64,000 bases of DNA from Enoplolaimus lenunculus (GCA_030248215.1 JASANG010001251.1:1-64000), one strand, 5' to 3'. Counted from the first letter of the stretch, positions 15,190 to 24,845 are shown. The notes: generated by a model not told the origin, from the letters alone. Program-made: numbers and translations.

Positions 15190-15442
15190 CACTGTAAATT
15201 CGAGTGAGTTGATTTTAACTCAGAATGAGTTGAATCCACTCAGTCTGACATAGGACTATCAGAACTCATGATTCTGAGTTAATTTTACTCATTCTGACTT
15301 AATTAATCAAATCTCTCGGAATAAACTCAATTCGGTGTGTGAATTAGCTCAACTCAGAGTTAGCTAAAGTTAACTCTTATTAACTCAGCAATAACTAACT
15401 TTATGTCTGAGTTGATTAATAAGCTCATTGGAATTTACAGTG
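15190..15442. mobile_element. CACTGTAAATTCC-type palindromic MITE
   Basis: Starts CACTGTAAATTCGAGTGAG and ends in the inverse GGAATTTACAGTG. The interior is built of repeated AACTCA/TGAGTT and GATTAATC motifs. Other copies outside the large block are at about 21,742-22,274, 22,401-22,650, 22,848-23,092, 33,792-34,047, 34,170-34,680 and 36,353-36,604. There is no coding capacity. Confidence 0.8.
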
Positions 15443-15602
15443 TATATTCTTCCGGGTGCAGATATTAATCATATGAAAACAAGCATTTACTGCCAGTTAC
15501 TTAAAAGTATACAATAGGGGGGCTAAACATTTTTCAGGACGGGCATACAACGGTTTTCGATGACAAGCAAGGCTGTAATTTACAAGGGGGAATTCTTCCC
15601 GC

Positions 15603-15990
15603 AGTGCAAGTTTCAACGAGTTGATCTTAACTCCCAGAACGAGTTTAATTCACTCGGAAGTCTAAGCTCTGAATTGGGTCATTCAGAACTCAGCATTCTG
15701 AATTGATTAGTCTTATTGTGAGTTAATTAACCCTTTCTCACATGAATATTTTCTATTTCCCCTGAGACCTACTTTTATGCTAGGATTCGAATTCCAGTGA
15801 CTGGAGTGGGAGGCGTATACCATCACGACTCAGCTATAAGAGCTTGACGCTCGAGCCCGAGGGGGCTCTCGTGAGAACGGGTTAATCAACTAACCCGGAA
15901 TAAAATTACCCTAGAGTGAGTTAATATTTACTGTTAGTAACTCAAAAATAACCAAAAAATAACTACTTCTCGTTCGAAGTTGATTGCCAG
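15603..15990. mobile_element. CACTGTAAATTCC-type MITE with nested TTAA element
   Basis: A diverged copy (AGTTTCAACGAGTTGATC start) is split at 15,727-15,885 by a TTAA-bounded element. Its right end is lost exactly where the last opsin exon begins on the minus strand, so the element now abuts or forms the 3' flank of that gene. Confidence 0.6.
15727..15885 (-). mobile_element. TTAA-bounded tRNA-like element, internally shortened
   Basis: Ends are TTAACCCTTTCTCAC and GAGAACGGGTTAA. It is inserted at a TTAA inside another MITE: the flanks GAGTTAA and TTAATCAACT rejoin into the host motif. On the minus strand TAGCTGAGTCGT and ATTCGAATCC correspond to the A and B boxes. At 159 bp it lacks the outer half of the roughly 268-bp form. 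Confidence 0.7.
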
Positions 15991-15997
15991 GATCGAC

Positions 15998-18900
15998 TTA
16001 CTTCGGATTACACAACAAGTAAAAGAACGCGTTAAACGGCCCTGCAAACTTAGCCGCAACTGGGGGCATGACAGCCATTTCTTTTGGAATGTTTTGATAA
16101 TCGTCAATGATTGGATAAACACAGACGCCACCGTAGATTGAAAATGCGAGGTAGGTTGTTAGGGCAGATCCAATAATTACCTGAAATTAGGGTTGTAATT
16201 AGAGCGACATTGGTAGGGGGGGGGGCGGCGAGGAAACCCATGGTCCCCTTTAATGACTTTAGGAAATTTTTCAACAATTGAATGTTACCTGGAGAAACAA
16301 GTCGATTATAAAACAAACTTTAATATTCATAGGTAATTTGCGTGGTATGACCCTAAGTTAAAAATCCTGGCAATGCCCGTGCATGAATCAAATGGAAACA
16401 CACTCAATTGAATATTTTGTTTACTGTTATTAATTCAGAAATAACCAGAAATAACTAAATTCGCTCTCTGAATTGATTAATCAACTCATCGGAATTGTTA
16501 TATGCAGATTAGCAGCGTTTCAATGTATACAATTGAAGCGTCAGTCGCAACGCAACAGCTGTTAGTGAATTCCAGGGTGGGGGGTGGAAGAAATTTCGCG
16601 ATCGAAGCGAGCGAGAATATAAAAATTCAATATGAATAATTTCTTAGATGCGATACTTTACTGTTTTTTCTTAAACTTTTCCGTTTTCTGTCATACAGAA
16701 ATGTGAAGACTTCACCCCCCTCAGACTGCTGCCCCACTGAGTGTAGGAACTTACAAACAACTCAGATCCTGGCGAACACCAGTCCAGTCGAGCTTTAGTC
16801 CGACGATGCTCTTTGTAGATCCGTTGATACAAGAAGATGGTTACAGTTAGCGGTATCACCCAGCTAACTACTGTATATATGGTAATGAAGCTAATATATG
16901 CAGAATTGACCACTGTCCAGTCCATAGTACACGATACGCCGGGCGGAGTTTCGGCGTATCTGTAGAAATAAACATATATGTCGTAGCAATTGCACCAATT
17001 TAGCCATATCGCCAATATCGCTCGGCATGGCACGAATTCTCACTGGTGGATAGCCAACGCGGCGCAACGGCGTCTGATTGGTTAAAAATAATCAACTAAA
17101 ATCCACTGCAACGGCTCCTGATTGGTTAAAACTAATCAACTAAAATCGGCGGCAACGGCTCCTGATTGGTTAAAAATAATCAACTAAAATGGCTACGGTG
17201 TAAAGTGATTGGACCGGTTTTACGCACTGGCTCAATACATTTGAAGTTAGGGATCACCTTAACTATACGGTCTGGCTGCTAAACCAGAGCCTAAATCTAA
17301 ACCTAAGCCTTATTAATCTAAGGAAAAGCTTAGATATAAACAAGCCTAATAGTAAGTCTAACCATTTAAAATTCTTACTTCTCCTGACTTGTTGTCTTCC
17401 AGTGATTATACCTCTATAGTTAACATAAATCAGTTTTCAAAAAAGCCAATAAAATTATCTTCTTACGTTCCCCATCCAATCAGCGGCGCCCCTGCGCAGA
17501 CAACGGCAACAATAAACGCCGCCAAGAACAATTTAACGTAATTTTTGTAAGTTCGATGTTTATCTGAAACAGAATTACTAATTCCTATTGGCCGGGAAAC
17601 AAAATTAGTAATTCCTATTGGCCGGGAAACAGAATTAGTAATTCCTATTGGCCGGGAAACAGAATTACTAATTCCTATTGGCCGGGAAACAGAATTAGTA
17701 ATTCCTATTGGCCGGGAAACAGAATTACTAATTCCTATTGGCCGGGAAACAGAATTACTAATTCCTATTGGCCAGGAAACAGAATTACTAATTCCTATTG
17801 GCCGGGAAACAGAATTACTAATTCCTATTGGCCGGGAAACAGAATTACTAATTCCTATTGGCCGGCTGCAAGCGAGCAGAATCTTGCAGATTCTCACAAT
17901 CAAAACTTTGTATTACGATTTATATGCGTGTAGCTGGGCTCCAATCGGAACTAGATTTTGTCGAAAGCGGAATCGGAATTGGAACCCAAATTGTTTCAGA
18001 GTTTAGGAACACATTTTTGCAACGCTTAAGCCTAGGCGTAGGATTAGGCTTAGGCTTATTAACACACTTGCAACGCTTAGGCGTAGGCTTAGGCTTAGGT
18101 TTAGGAACACATTTTTGCAACGCTTAGGCTTAAACTTAGGCTTAGGTTTAGGAACACATTTTTGCAACGCTTAGGCTTAGGCTTAGGTTTAGGAACATTT
18201 TTGCAACGTTAAGGCTTCGGCTTAGGCTTAGAAATACCCTTAATCTACTGTTACGCCCCTTAAAGTAACATTGGCCAACCCGTTTGTGGCGTTATTGAAA
18301 AAATTATTGCAATAAAGCTTACTCCATGATGGTTTACAAGTCAAGATGTAACGGTCAAACGCAATAGCAGGTGTAATCATTAACTGAAACGTTCCAAACA
18401 AAAAACCAGCAAACGAATATATTTGACATCCGACCGGTCCCCAAATCCATCTGAAAATTATAACCAAAACAGTATTGACACATTCTCTCCTCCGTTTACG
18501 CGTTGGTTTAGGCGTTGAACAAGACGTACGTATGCCAAAGCATAAGCTGTAACCTAAGCGTTTGCCTAAGCCTTCACCTAAGCTTGAACCTTAAACTTTG
18601 TGGACAAGTTTACAAGAACGAAATATTTAAAATTTGTGTTTTTTGTTTCATGTATCAATGCAGATGTAAAAATTTTTACTTTAAGAAAAAACATCAATTA
18701 GCACCTTTAACCCTTTCTCGCATTGAGTTGCCTATCAGCAACTGAGCGCAGTGTATATGCGGTAAATAGTATATATCGCACCGTGTTTGACAATTGCAAC
18801 ACGTATACATAGTACTAAATCACCACAAGACGTGAGAGCCCCTCGGGCTCGAGTGTCAAGCTCCTATAGCTGAGTGGTGATGGTATACGCCTCCCACTTC

Positions 18901-21392
18901 AGTCACTGGAGTTCGAATCCTAGCATGAAAGTAGGTCTCTGTGAAAATAGAAAATATTCATTGAGAAAGGGTTAAGGGTGGCACTATACTCATCGTGTAG
19001 CGCCGTCCGTCACCTTGCTTTTATCATACGTCACATTACACACGTGTGATACGGTATAGTGACGGATATCGATGGACGGCGCTGTACGAGTAACGCACGG
19101 TGACGGACGGCGCCGTACGGGTAACGGACAGCGCCGCACGGGTGACGAACGGTGCCGTACGGGTGACGGACAGTGCCGTACGGGTGACGAACGGTGCCGT
19201 ACGGGTGACGGACAGCGCCGCACGGGTGACGAACGGTGCCGTACGGGTGACGGACAGTGCCGTACGGGTGACGGACGGCGTATAAGGAAAACTTTCTACC
19301 CAGCAATTGCGATTAAATCTAGAGACGTGCGCAGTGGAATTCACTTAAAATTTTTGCTGGAAAGCATTTTAAGGTACAAAACTAATCCTTGTACAGTATT
19401 GATACAGATGTAACAACCTTTTAGATTAAGCTCACGAAAAAACTTAGTCAATTTGACTCTGTCCGAAATTGGCTTTTCTAGACTACACAAACTGAGTCAA
19501 ATTCGACTCCGCCAGACTCAAATTTGACTCGCACACGTCGCTCAGCGAGTCGAATTTGACTCAGCTTGTGTAGTCCGGAATGGCGTATATCGAAGAGAAT
19601 CAATTTGACTCACCATTTTTTTGCAATGCACTTATTCGCTTACTTGAGCCTGAAGCCTAACCGTTCCCTTAGCCTAAACCGAAAGCCATGTTGTGCAAAT
19701 GTGAACAATTTATCTTTGGTAACCCAAGACTAAAGTCTCAGCCACCCACCAATCCTACGCGGGTTCGCTTTAGATCGAAATTGACTACAGAGTCTAGTTT
19801 TTCTACTCCGCTCATTCGCATTATGAATAGGATTTGCCATCTCAGGCTCGTAGTGCGTTTTGCACTTATAGCTAGTTAGTTACCACCGATCCCAAAGTGT
19901 TAATTAGACTGGTCAATTCAAGGGTTTTCCCAGAAATATTCCCACTTAGCGAATACACGTATCCATTGGTATCCATACATACAAAGATTGAAGCTACTGT
20001 AGCTAAAACAAATATTAAACAATACCTATTCGAAAGCATAGCGGAACCGGAAAACGGATGTAATCCAGCAACACAAAGATCCGCGAGAATGAGACCGATT
20101 TCAAGCAAAACACTCGGATTGAACAAAATGTCATAAAATATCATGAAGATGCCTAAGCCGAGTAGGTTTAAAAAACCGCTTAGGAAACCTGAAAATATAT
20201 CCTTGTGATTATAAATCAGCACACTTTCTACTTTTAGGTTTTGGTCAATTTTTGTTGCAAAATACACGTAGCATCTATAATTTACATAAATGCCTGGCTC
20301 ATGTATAGAACAGGGCCGGATCGTTTTTCGGAGGGGCTATAATAGAGTCAGTCTAAGCTTTAGACTAATTTTTTTGCTTAGGCTTAGGCTTAGCCTTAGG
20401 CTTAGGCTTAGGATTAGGCTTAGGCTTAGGAATATGCTTATACTACTGTTCCGGCCCTGTACTATACATGGGCCCAATGCCTTTATACGTCTTTAATATG
20501 TTTAATACAAGTTTCGGCCAATGTTTAACACTGGGTCGTAAAGTAGTATAAGCTTAAGGATAAGCCTAAAACCTAAGCGTAATTATATAAACCCAAACCT
20601 TAACCTAAGCCTATAAGCCAACAAACCAGTCCCAAAGCTTAAGCTTAACTTAATTGCAGTCCCGCAGCGAAATGGTCCGCACGTGAGTTTTACATTTGAG
20701 TCCAGGGGACTGATATTTATTTGGCCTCTCCAGAGGGCACCCCCTTGTTATTCGGTTACGGACTGTTATTTATTTTTAACCCACACTCCGCCACCATTTA
20801 TTACTGATATATATCCGGTATGGCAACTATTCGTTGTATTAAACGTTTTTTGCCTTGCATCAAAAGCTTGAGCGATAGGTCCAGAAGAAGCAGAGCTACC
20901 TGTCCGTTGCCCGGCATGAGTCAGGGCCGACCGTCCATCCGACTACATTTTACAAAGAGATCATGAGCAATAAACACTTCAAAATTCTGGCCAACGCACA
21001 GATCAGCGCTGTAACAGTAAACATATTCCTAAGCCTAAACCTAAGCAAAAGGATGAGCCTATACCTACACCTAAAGCCTAGACTCAGTCTATAGCTCAGT
21101 GTAAGCCTTCTGTAAATCTTATTAAGCCAAAACAAAAGCAAGTGTAAAGCTAAGCTTACTGTATTGCAGTCCAATGAAATACGGTACGCTCCTGATTTAT
21201 ACATGAGTAAAATTTTTTAACCCTGTATAAAACTTTAAAATGGTTTAAAATGTTAAAATACCGTTTAGTATCAAATATAACCCAAGCGCCAAAGTTTGTG
21301 AATAATCCAGTTGTTGAGTTTCGAGCCAAGCCGTTCTGTTCATACCGTGTTCCATCATATCCGCCATAGTAGACGGTGTGCTTGTTTGACAC
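15998..21392 (-). CDS. RGR/retinochrome-type opsin (retinal-binding 7TM receptor)
   Basis: Exons, high to low: N-terminal part from 21,392 (3' border uncertain), 20,026-20,188, 18,323-18,450, 17,467-17,563, 16,755-16,959 and 15,998-16,180. From the second exon on, GT/AG sites and phases agree. The first exon has a possible N-glycosylation NST. The second holds TM1-TM2 (LILADL). The third holds GCQIYSFAG with the disulfide Cys, TM3 and a DRY motif. The fourth holds TM4 ending APLIGWG. The fifth has extracellular loop 2 with GVSCTMDW, then TM5 and a very short third intracellular loop. The last has TM6-TM7 with MPPVAAKFAG, whose Lys is the expected retinal Schiff-base residue, and NAFFY six residues on. 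NAxxY in place of NPxxY is what RGR photoisomerases carry, so a light-driven retinal isomerase fits better than a visual pigment. The frame ends CNPK followed by TAA. That TAA lies within a good donor (AA|GTAAGT), so a further tail exon is possible. Confidence 0.85.
17566..17866. repeat. 30-bp minisatellite, about 10 units, beside an opsin splice acceptor
   Basis: About ten near-identical 30-bp units (ATTCCTATTGGCCGGGAAAC then AGAATTASTA on the plus strand) lie in the opsin intron, directly upstream of the exon at 17,467-17,563 in transcript sense. On the minus strand each unit reads TASTAATTCTGTTTCCCGG. The last unit instead reads TAGTAATTCTGTTTCAG and ends at the exon. Its open frame (PIGISNSVS repeats) is not taken as coding. 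Confidence 0.9.
18005..18276. mobile_element. TTAGGC-rich element in opsin intron
   Basis: Four tandem units of TTAGGC/TTAGGT hexamers joined by GGAACACATTTTTGCAACGC are followed by CTACTGTTACGCCCC and AAAGTAACATTGGCC. The latter is a variant of the GGCCAATGT end seen in other TTAGGC elements. It lies in the intron between the TM3 and TM4 exons. Confidence 0.6.
18707..18975 (+). mobile_element. Full-length TTAA-bounded element with tRNA-type A and B boxes
   Basis: TTAACCCTTTCTCGCA at the left and TGAGAAAGGGTTAA at the right form terminal inverted repeats bounded by TTAA (269 bp). Inside, TAGCTGAGTGGT (18,867-18,878) matches the Pol III A box in 11 of 12 positions. AGTTCGAATCC (18,910-18,920) matches the B box in 10 of 11. 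The boxes start 43 bp apart, the spacing of a real tRNA gene. The acceptor and anticodon stems do not fold well, so it is tRNA-like rather than a working tRNA. It sits just upstream (transcript sense) of the opsin TM3 exon. Confidence 0.7.
18976..19290. repeat. GC-rich 21-bp minisatellite in a GTGGCACTATACT element
   Basis: After GGGTGGCACTATACTCATC and a CGCCGTCCGTCACC stretch, about eight to nine units of 21 bp (GACGGACAGTGCCGTACGGGT and close variants) run from about 19,090 to 19,280. Units with GACGAACGG and GACGGACAG alternate, suggesting a 42-bp higher-order period. Related single copies occur at 25,821-25,992 and 38,368-38,460. All frames are open because 21 is a multiple of three; none is taken as a gene. 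Confidence 0.85.
19435..19631. mobile_element. GAGTCAAATTTGACTC-type palindromic MITE
   Basis: Outer ends AGTCAATTTGACTCTGTC and AATCAATTTGACTCACC enclose GACTACACAAACTGAGTC and its inverse GACTCAGCTTGTGTAGTC. A short centre carries GACTCGCACACGTCG. It is the same family as 23,734-23,942 and as the copies at about 1,810-1,960, 4,769-4,975, 8,930-9,115 and 12,700-12,895 in the large blocks. Confidence 0.75.
20296..20474. mobile_element. TTAGGC element with GGCCCATGTATAGAACAGGG inverted ends
   Basis: The left end GGCTCATGTATAGAACAGGG and right end CCCTGTACTATACATGGGCC are inverted repeats. The interior begins CCGGATCGTTTTTCGGAGGG, passes AAGCTTTAGACTAATTTTTT, then a run of TTAGGC hexamers, and ends AATATGCTTATACTACTG. 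It lies in the first opsin intron. Other copies: 21,530-21,706, a cluster at 24,325-24,752, 27,848-27,966, 29,519-29,945, 32,165-32,322, 35,001-35,238, 35,391-35,586. Confidence 0.8.
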
Positions 21393-21427
21393 TTAAGCGG
21401 CTATTTTTATATTTATGAAGCTTACAC

Positions 21428-21528
21428 TGAAATCATTAGAGTGAATAATCATTTAAGACAATAGTATGCAACTGGGTAAATTCTGTGTTTAAGCTAATGT
21501 ATATCCTAGCGTGCGTTACGGTTTTTGA
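21428..21528. mobile_element. Fragment of CAAGAGTGGATGAT-type element
   Basis: ATTAGAGTGAATAATCATTT followed by AGTATGCAACTGGGTA resembles the left part of the intact copy at 21,772-22,100. It is cut off by the TTAGGC element that starts at about 21,530. Confidence 0.5.
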
Positions 21529-21771
21529 CACATGTATAGAACAGGGCCGGAATGTTTTCCGGCCGGACTGTCATAGAGTCCTTAAGCTTTAGACTAATTT
21601 TTTGCTTAGGATTAGGCTAGGCTTAAGTATAGGCACATTCTTACGCTTAGGCTTAGGTTTAGGAATATGCTTTACTACTGTTCTTGCCCTGTTCTAAACA
21701 TTGGCCCGTTTTTTGTCTACTGCGCGCTGCGTTTTTGTACTACACTGTAAATTTCAATGAGTTAATTTAAT

Positions 21772-22100
21772 CAAGAGTGGATGATCACACTTTACAAGAG
21801 TATGCAACTGGGTACTTTCTGTGTAGAAAAGAATGTACCCAGCGCACGTTGCGTTTTTTGCCGACCCCCTTAAGGAGGGGGGTCAAGTTTGATAATTTTT
21901 TTGAATTTTACATTTTAAAATATCGCAGTTTTAAATTGACTCCGATTATAATTTTAAAAACATGCGCATTCTACTATTCAAACTTCAACTGCCCCACGAC
22001 ATAAGGAGGGTCGGCCAAAAATGCAACACCCGGCGGTACATTTTGTACCACATAAATTTGGGTAGTTGCAAACTCTTGTTAGAGGAATCATCCACTCTTG
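21772..22100. mobile_element. 329-bp inverted-repeat element with 7-bp target duplication
   Basis: Left end CAAGAGTGGATGATC and right end GAATCATCCACTCTTG are inverted repeats. ATTTAAT occurs immediately on both sides (21,765-21,771 and 22,101-22,107), and removing the insert restores a CACTGTAAATTCC-type MITE. The interior has GTACCCAGCGCACGTTGCG and a G-rich stretch but no protein. Confidence 0.85.
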
Positions 22101-22400
22101 ATTTAATCAACTCAGCGAGAGAATGGTTATTTTTGGTGATTTCTGAATTAAAACAGTGAATGTCGCTCCAGAGTAGATTTCATTTCGGTTTAGTTGAATT
22201 AATTAATCAACTCGCCCGGAAATAAGTATTTCTCCCTGAAAGTTGATTAATCAACTCATTGGAATTTACAGCGTACCCCGTCAATTTAAAATGTTGGGTG
22301 GTATGTTCGCGCAGCGCATTCATAAGTATATGAGTTAAGTGAAGTTATTGCTCAATATATACATACTCTTATTTGCGATAGTGCATACAACTGCAACATA

Positions 22401-23092
22401 CACTGTAAATTCCAATGAGCTGATTATAATGAACTCAGAGAGAATTAGTAATTTCTAAGTTTAGAACAGTAAATACCTAATAACTCACTGAGAGCTGATT
22501 TCATTTTCGCTGGGCTGATTAATTAACTCAGAATGAGCGCAATCACTTCAGGAAAATTCAGAGAATTGAAAGACCTAATTCAGAGCTTAGAACTGACACT
22601 GTGTACCGTTAAAACTCATTCTGAATTAAAATCAACTCACTCGGGTGTAGAGTAGAATTGAGGGGGTTGGCCTAACTCGTGCTGGAACATTTTATACCGC
22701 GGACTTTATCGGCTCCGCCATATGCACTGCGCATGTTTAGGTTATTTTGGAAAGCATGTGATGACCAGCGATACATTTTTGACTACAAAACGATTTGGAC
22801 CCATAAGATGTTTCGGACTCTCGAGAAACGTACAGCAACAAATTAATCACAGTAAATTTCAGTGAGTTGATTTTAACTCAGAATGAGTAGAATCCACTCA
22901 GAAGCCTGAGCTGTGAATTAGGTCTTTCAGAACTCAGAATTCTGATTGAACGCATTCTGAGTTAATCAACTAACCCAGAATTAAATTACCTCAGAGCGAG
23001 CTAATGGTTCATACTATTTACTCAAGAATAACCAGAAATATATCATTAATTCGCTCTCTGAGTTGATTAATCAACTCATTCGGAATTTACAG
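22401..23092. mobile_element. Two CACTGTAAATTCC-type MITEs
   Basis: The first copy (22,401-22,650) begins CACTGTAAATTCCAATGAGC and has lost a clear right end. The second (22,848-23,092) runs from CACAGTAAATTTCAGTGAG to GGAATTTACAGTG. About 200 bp of unannotated sequence lies between them. Confidence 0.7.
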
Positions 23093-23733
23093 TGATATTA
23101 ACTGTTGTGAACGGATAGTAAAATAACGGAAACACAAAACGGATATTGAAATATAAAAGTTTCAAAAATGTTTGGTTTAGTCCTACATATATTCACTGGT
23201 TTATCAAACATTCGACAAAAATGACGGATGCATTGAAATTTTCAAGATTTTAGATCAATTTCATAATTTCTAATTCGTGTCAACAATTGCAGCAAACGTA
23301 ATTTCCGTTATTTCTATGACGGAAACAAACACCGATTTTACCGGAAACGGTACATCCGGTTACACCCTGATATATAACGCATTTTCACATGATCAAAATT
23401 TTTGGAAATCCATATACGTTAATGTTCCATTAGAGTGAACGTTAATTGAAATTGAATGATAATTTTGAATGGATTTTAAAATCTGGGTGTTAACATCAAA
23501 GCGTACCTCGTAAATCTGCTTAAGATATTACAAATTAGACAATATGCAAATGACAGTTTTTACTTTAAGTTGACTTTAATAGTTTATCTCTTAAATGTTG
23601 CTGTCGCTGAGGGCTGTAATAACAGGGCAAAACAGATCAAACGGAAGGCGCTGACATCTCCAAACGGATTTTAGCTTAAATTGAAATTGTTTCTATTAAA
23701 TTAAATAAATTCTATGTAACAATTTTGTTTGCA

Positions 23734-23942
23734 CACTGCAAAAATGGGGAGTCAAGCTGACTCTCTTGGAAATAGACTTTTCCTGACAACACTACCTGAG
23801 TCAAATTCGACTCCACCAGAGTCAAATTCGATTCACTATGTCGCACGTTTGACTCTGTCGGAGTCGAATTTGACTCAGTTTGTGTTGTCAGGAAAAGCTC
23901 ATTGCCGAGAGAGTCAATTTGACTCACCATTTGTACAGTGCA
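23734..23942. mobile_element. Complete 209-bp GAGTCAAATTTGACTC-type palindromic MITE
   Basis: Begins CACTGCAAAAATGGGGAGTC and ends GACTCACCATTTGTACAGTG. The two halves are nearly perfect inverse copies, each containing a TCCTGACAACAC/GTGTTGTCAGGA motif and GAGTCAAATTCGACTC. It is the best-preserved member outside the large blocks. Confidence 0.85.
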
Positions 23943-24189
23943 GCTTCTTAATAAATATTTTTCGTGCTATTAATTATTTCTGGCTGAGGGTTGGCGAAGA
24001 ATTTGAAAGTATAATCAGTTTTAAGCTGTCAAAATGTTAACGCAAAATATTATTAAGCTCAAATTAAGTATAAGAAATGAAACATTTCTACGCGTATATG
24101 GTTAAATCCGACTTGACTTTGCGTTCACGTGACACTGTTAGTTGAAAATCGGATTAAACGCTTGAGATAAAATCTACTTAATGTGACAG

Positions 24190-24845
24190 TCTTCTACACC
24201 AGGGTAACAACCGGGGGTCTGTTTCCGACTCCGGCACAAAACCGACCAATGGCGTTGTTTACTTTTCTGCCGGAGGTTCGGACAATTTTGGTCGTGAATA
24301 TTTACTGAAATTTTGGCCAATGTAAAGATCATGGGCGGAACAGTAGTTTAAGCATATTCGTAAGCCTAAGCCTAAGCCTAAGCCTAAGCGTAAGAATGAG
24401 CATGATCCTAAGCCTAAGCCGGCCCATGTAAAGATCAGGGGCGGAACGGTTTTTTGTGGGACTAGAAAAGAGTAAACTTAAAGCTTTTGGCTAATTTTTT
24501 TGCTTCGCTTAGGTTTAGGCTTAGTCTTAGGCTTAGTAATATGACCATTCTTACACTTAGGATTAGGCTTAGGCTTTAGGAATATGCTCAATATACTGTT
24601 CCGCTCGTGTTCTTTAGATTGGCCCCTAAGCCTAAAGCCTAAGCCTATGCCAAGCAAAAAAAATTAGTCTAAGCTTAAGCTTACTCTGTTGTAGTCCCAC
24701 AGAAAAACGTTCCGCCCCTGAATCTTTTTACATGGGCCGAAATTTGCATATATAAACATTATAGCTATACATGGTTACGTCTCGCGCCCGGCTTCGCCTT
24801 CGGCTCTCGTATTTTTAACATCCGGTTGCACCCTGCCATACATGC
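24190..24845. mobile_element. CCGG-type element split by a cluster of TTAGGC elements
   Basis: An ACCAGGGTAACAACCGG end at about 24,200 and its inverse CATCCGGTTGCACCCTGCC at about 24,830 bracket three TTAGGC-type pieces in mixed orientation. These carry motifs such as GGGGCGGAACAGT and its inverse. The TTAGGC elements appear to have inserted into the older element. Confidence 0.55.

Larger units (their letters stand above)
7231..15220. repeat. Giant near-palindromic repeat block, tandem copy 2
   Basis: This is a second copy of the preceding block in the same orientation. The right arm at about 11,278-14,835 matches 3,360-6,865 very closely at an offset near 7.92 kb. The tail at 14,836-15,220 matches 6,866-7,230. 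The left arm (7,240 to about 10,120) matches the first left arm from about base 268 on, so its outer 270 bases are missing. The centre (about 10,120-11,280) differs: it has poor-looking T-rich sequence, then about 260 bp (10,830-11,092) with no match in copy 1. The junction near 7,230 joins a GAGTTGATTTTAA end directly to TTGTTCAAGGTC. Confidence 0.85.

Noticed and set aside
1-15220. A large autonomous transposon with genes
   Set aside because: No frame over about 110 codons and no transposase motif. The block is a stack of short non-coding elements.
17463-17903. 146-residue frame with PIGISNSVS repeats
   Set aside because: A 30-bp minisatellite kept open because 30 is a multiple of three. 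Only the last 97 bases are a real opsin exon.
18990-19413. Several Arg/Thr-rich overlapping frames on both strands
   Set aside because: All come from the 21-bp minisatellite, which leaves multiple frames open.
24325-24752. TTAGGC arrays as a chromosome end or telomere fusion
   Set aside because: Arrays are short, interrupted, and enclosed by element ends at many sites in both orientations, so they are part of dispersed elements.
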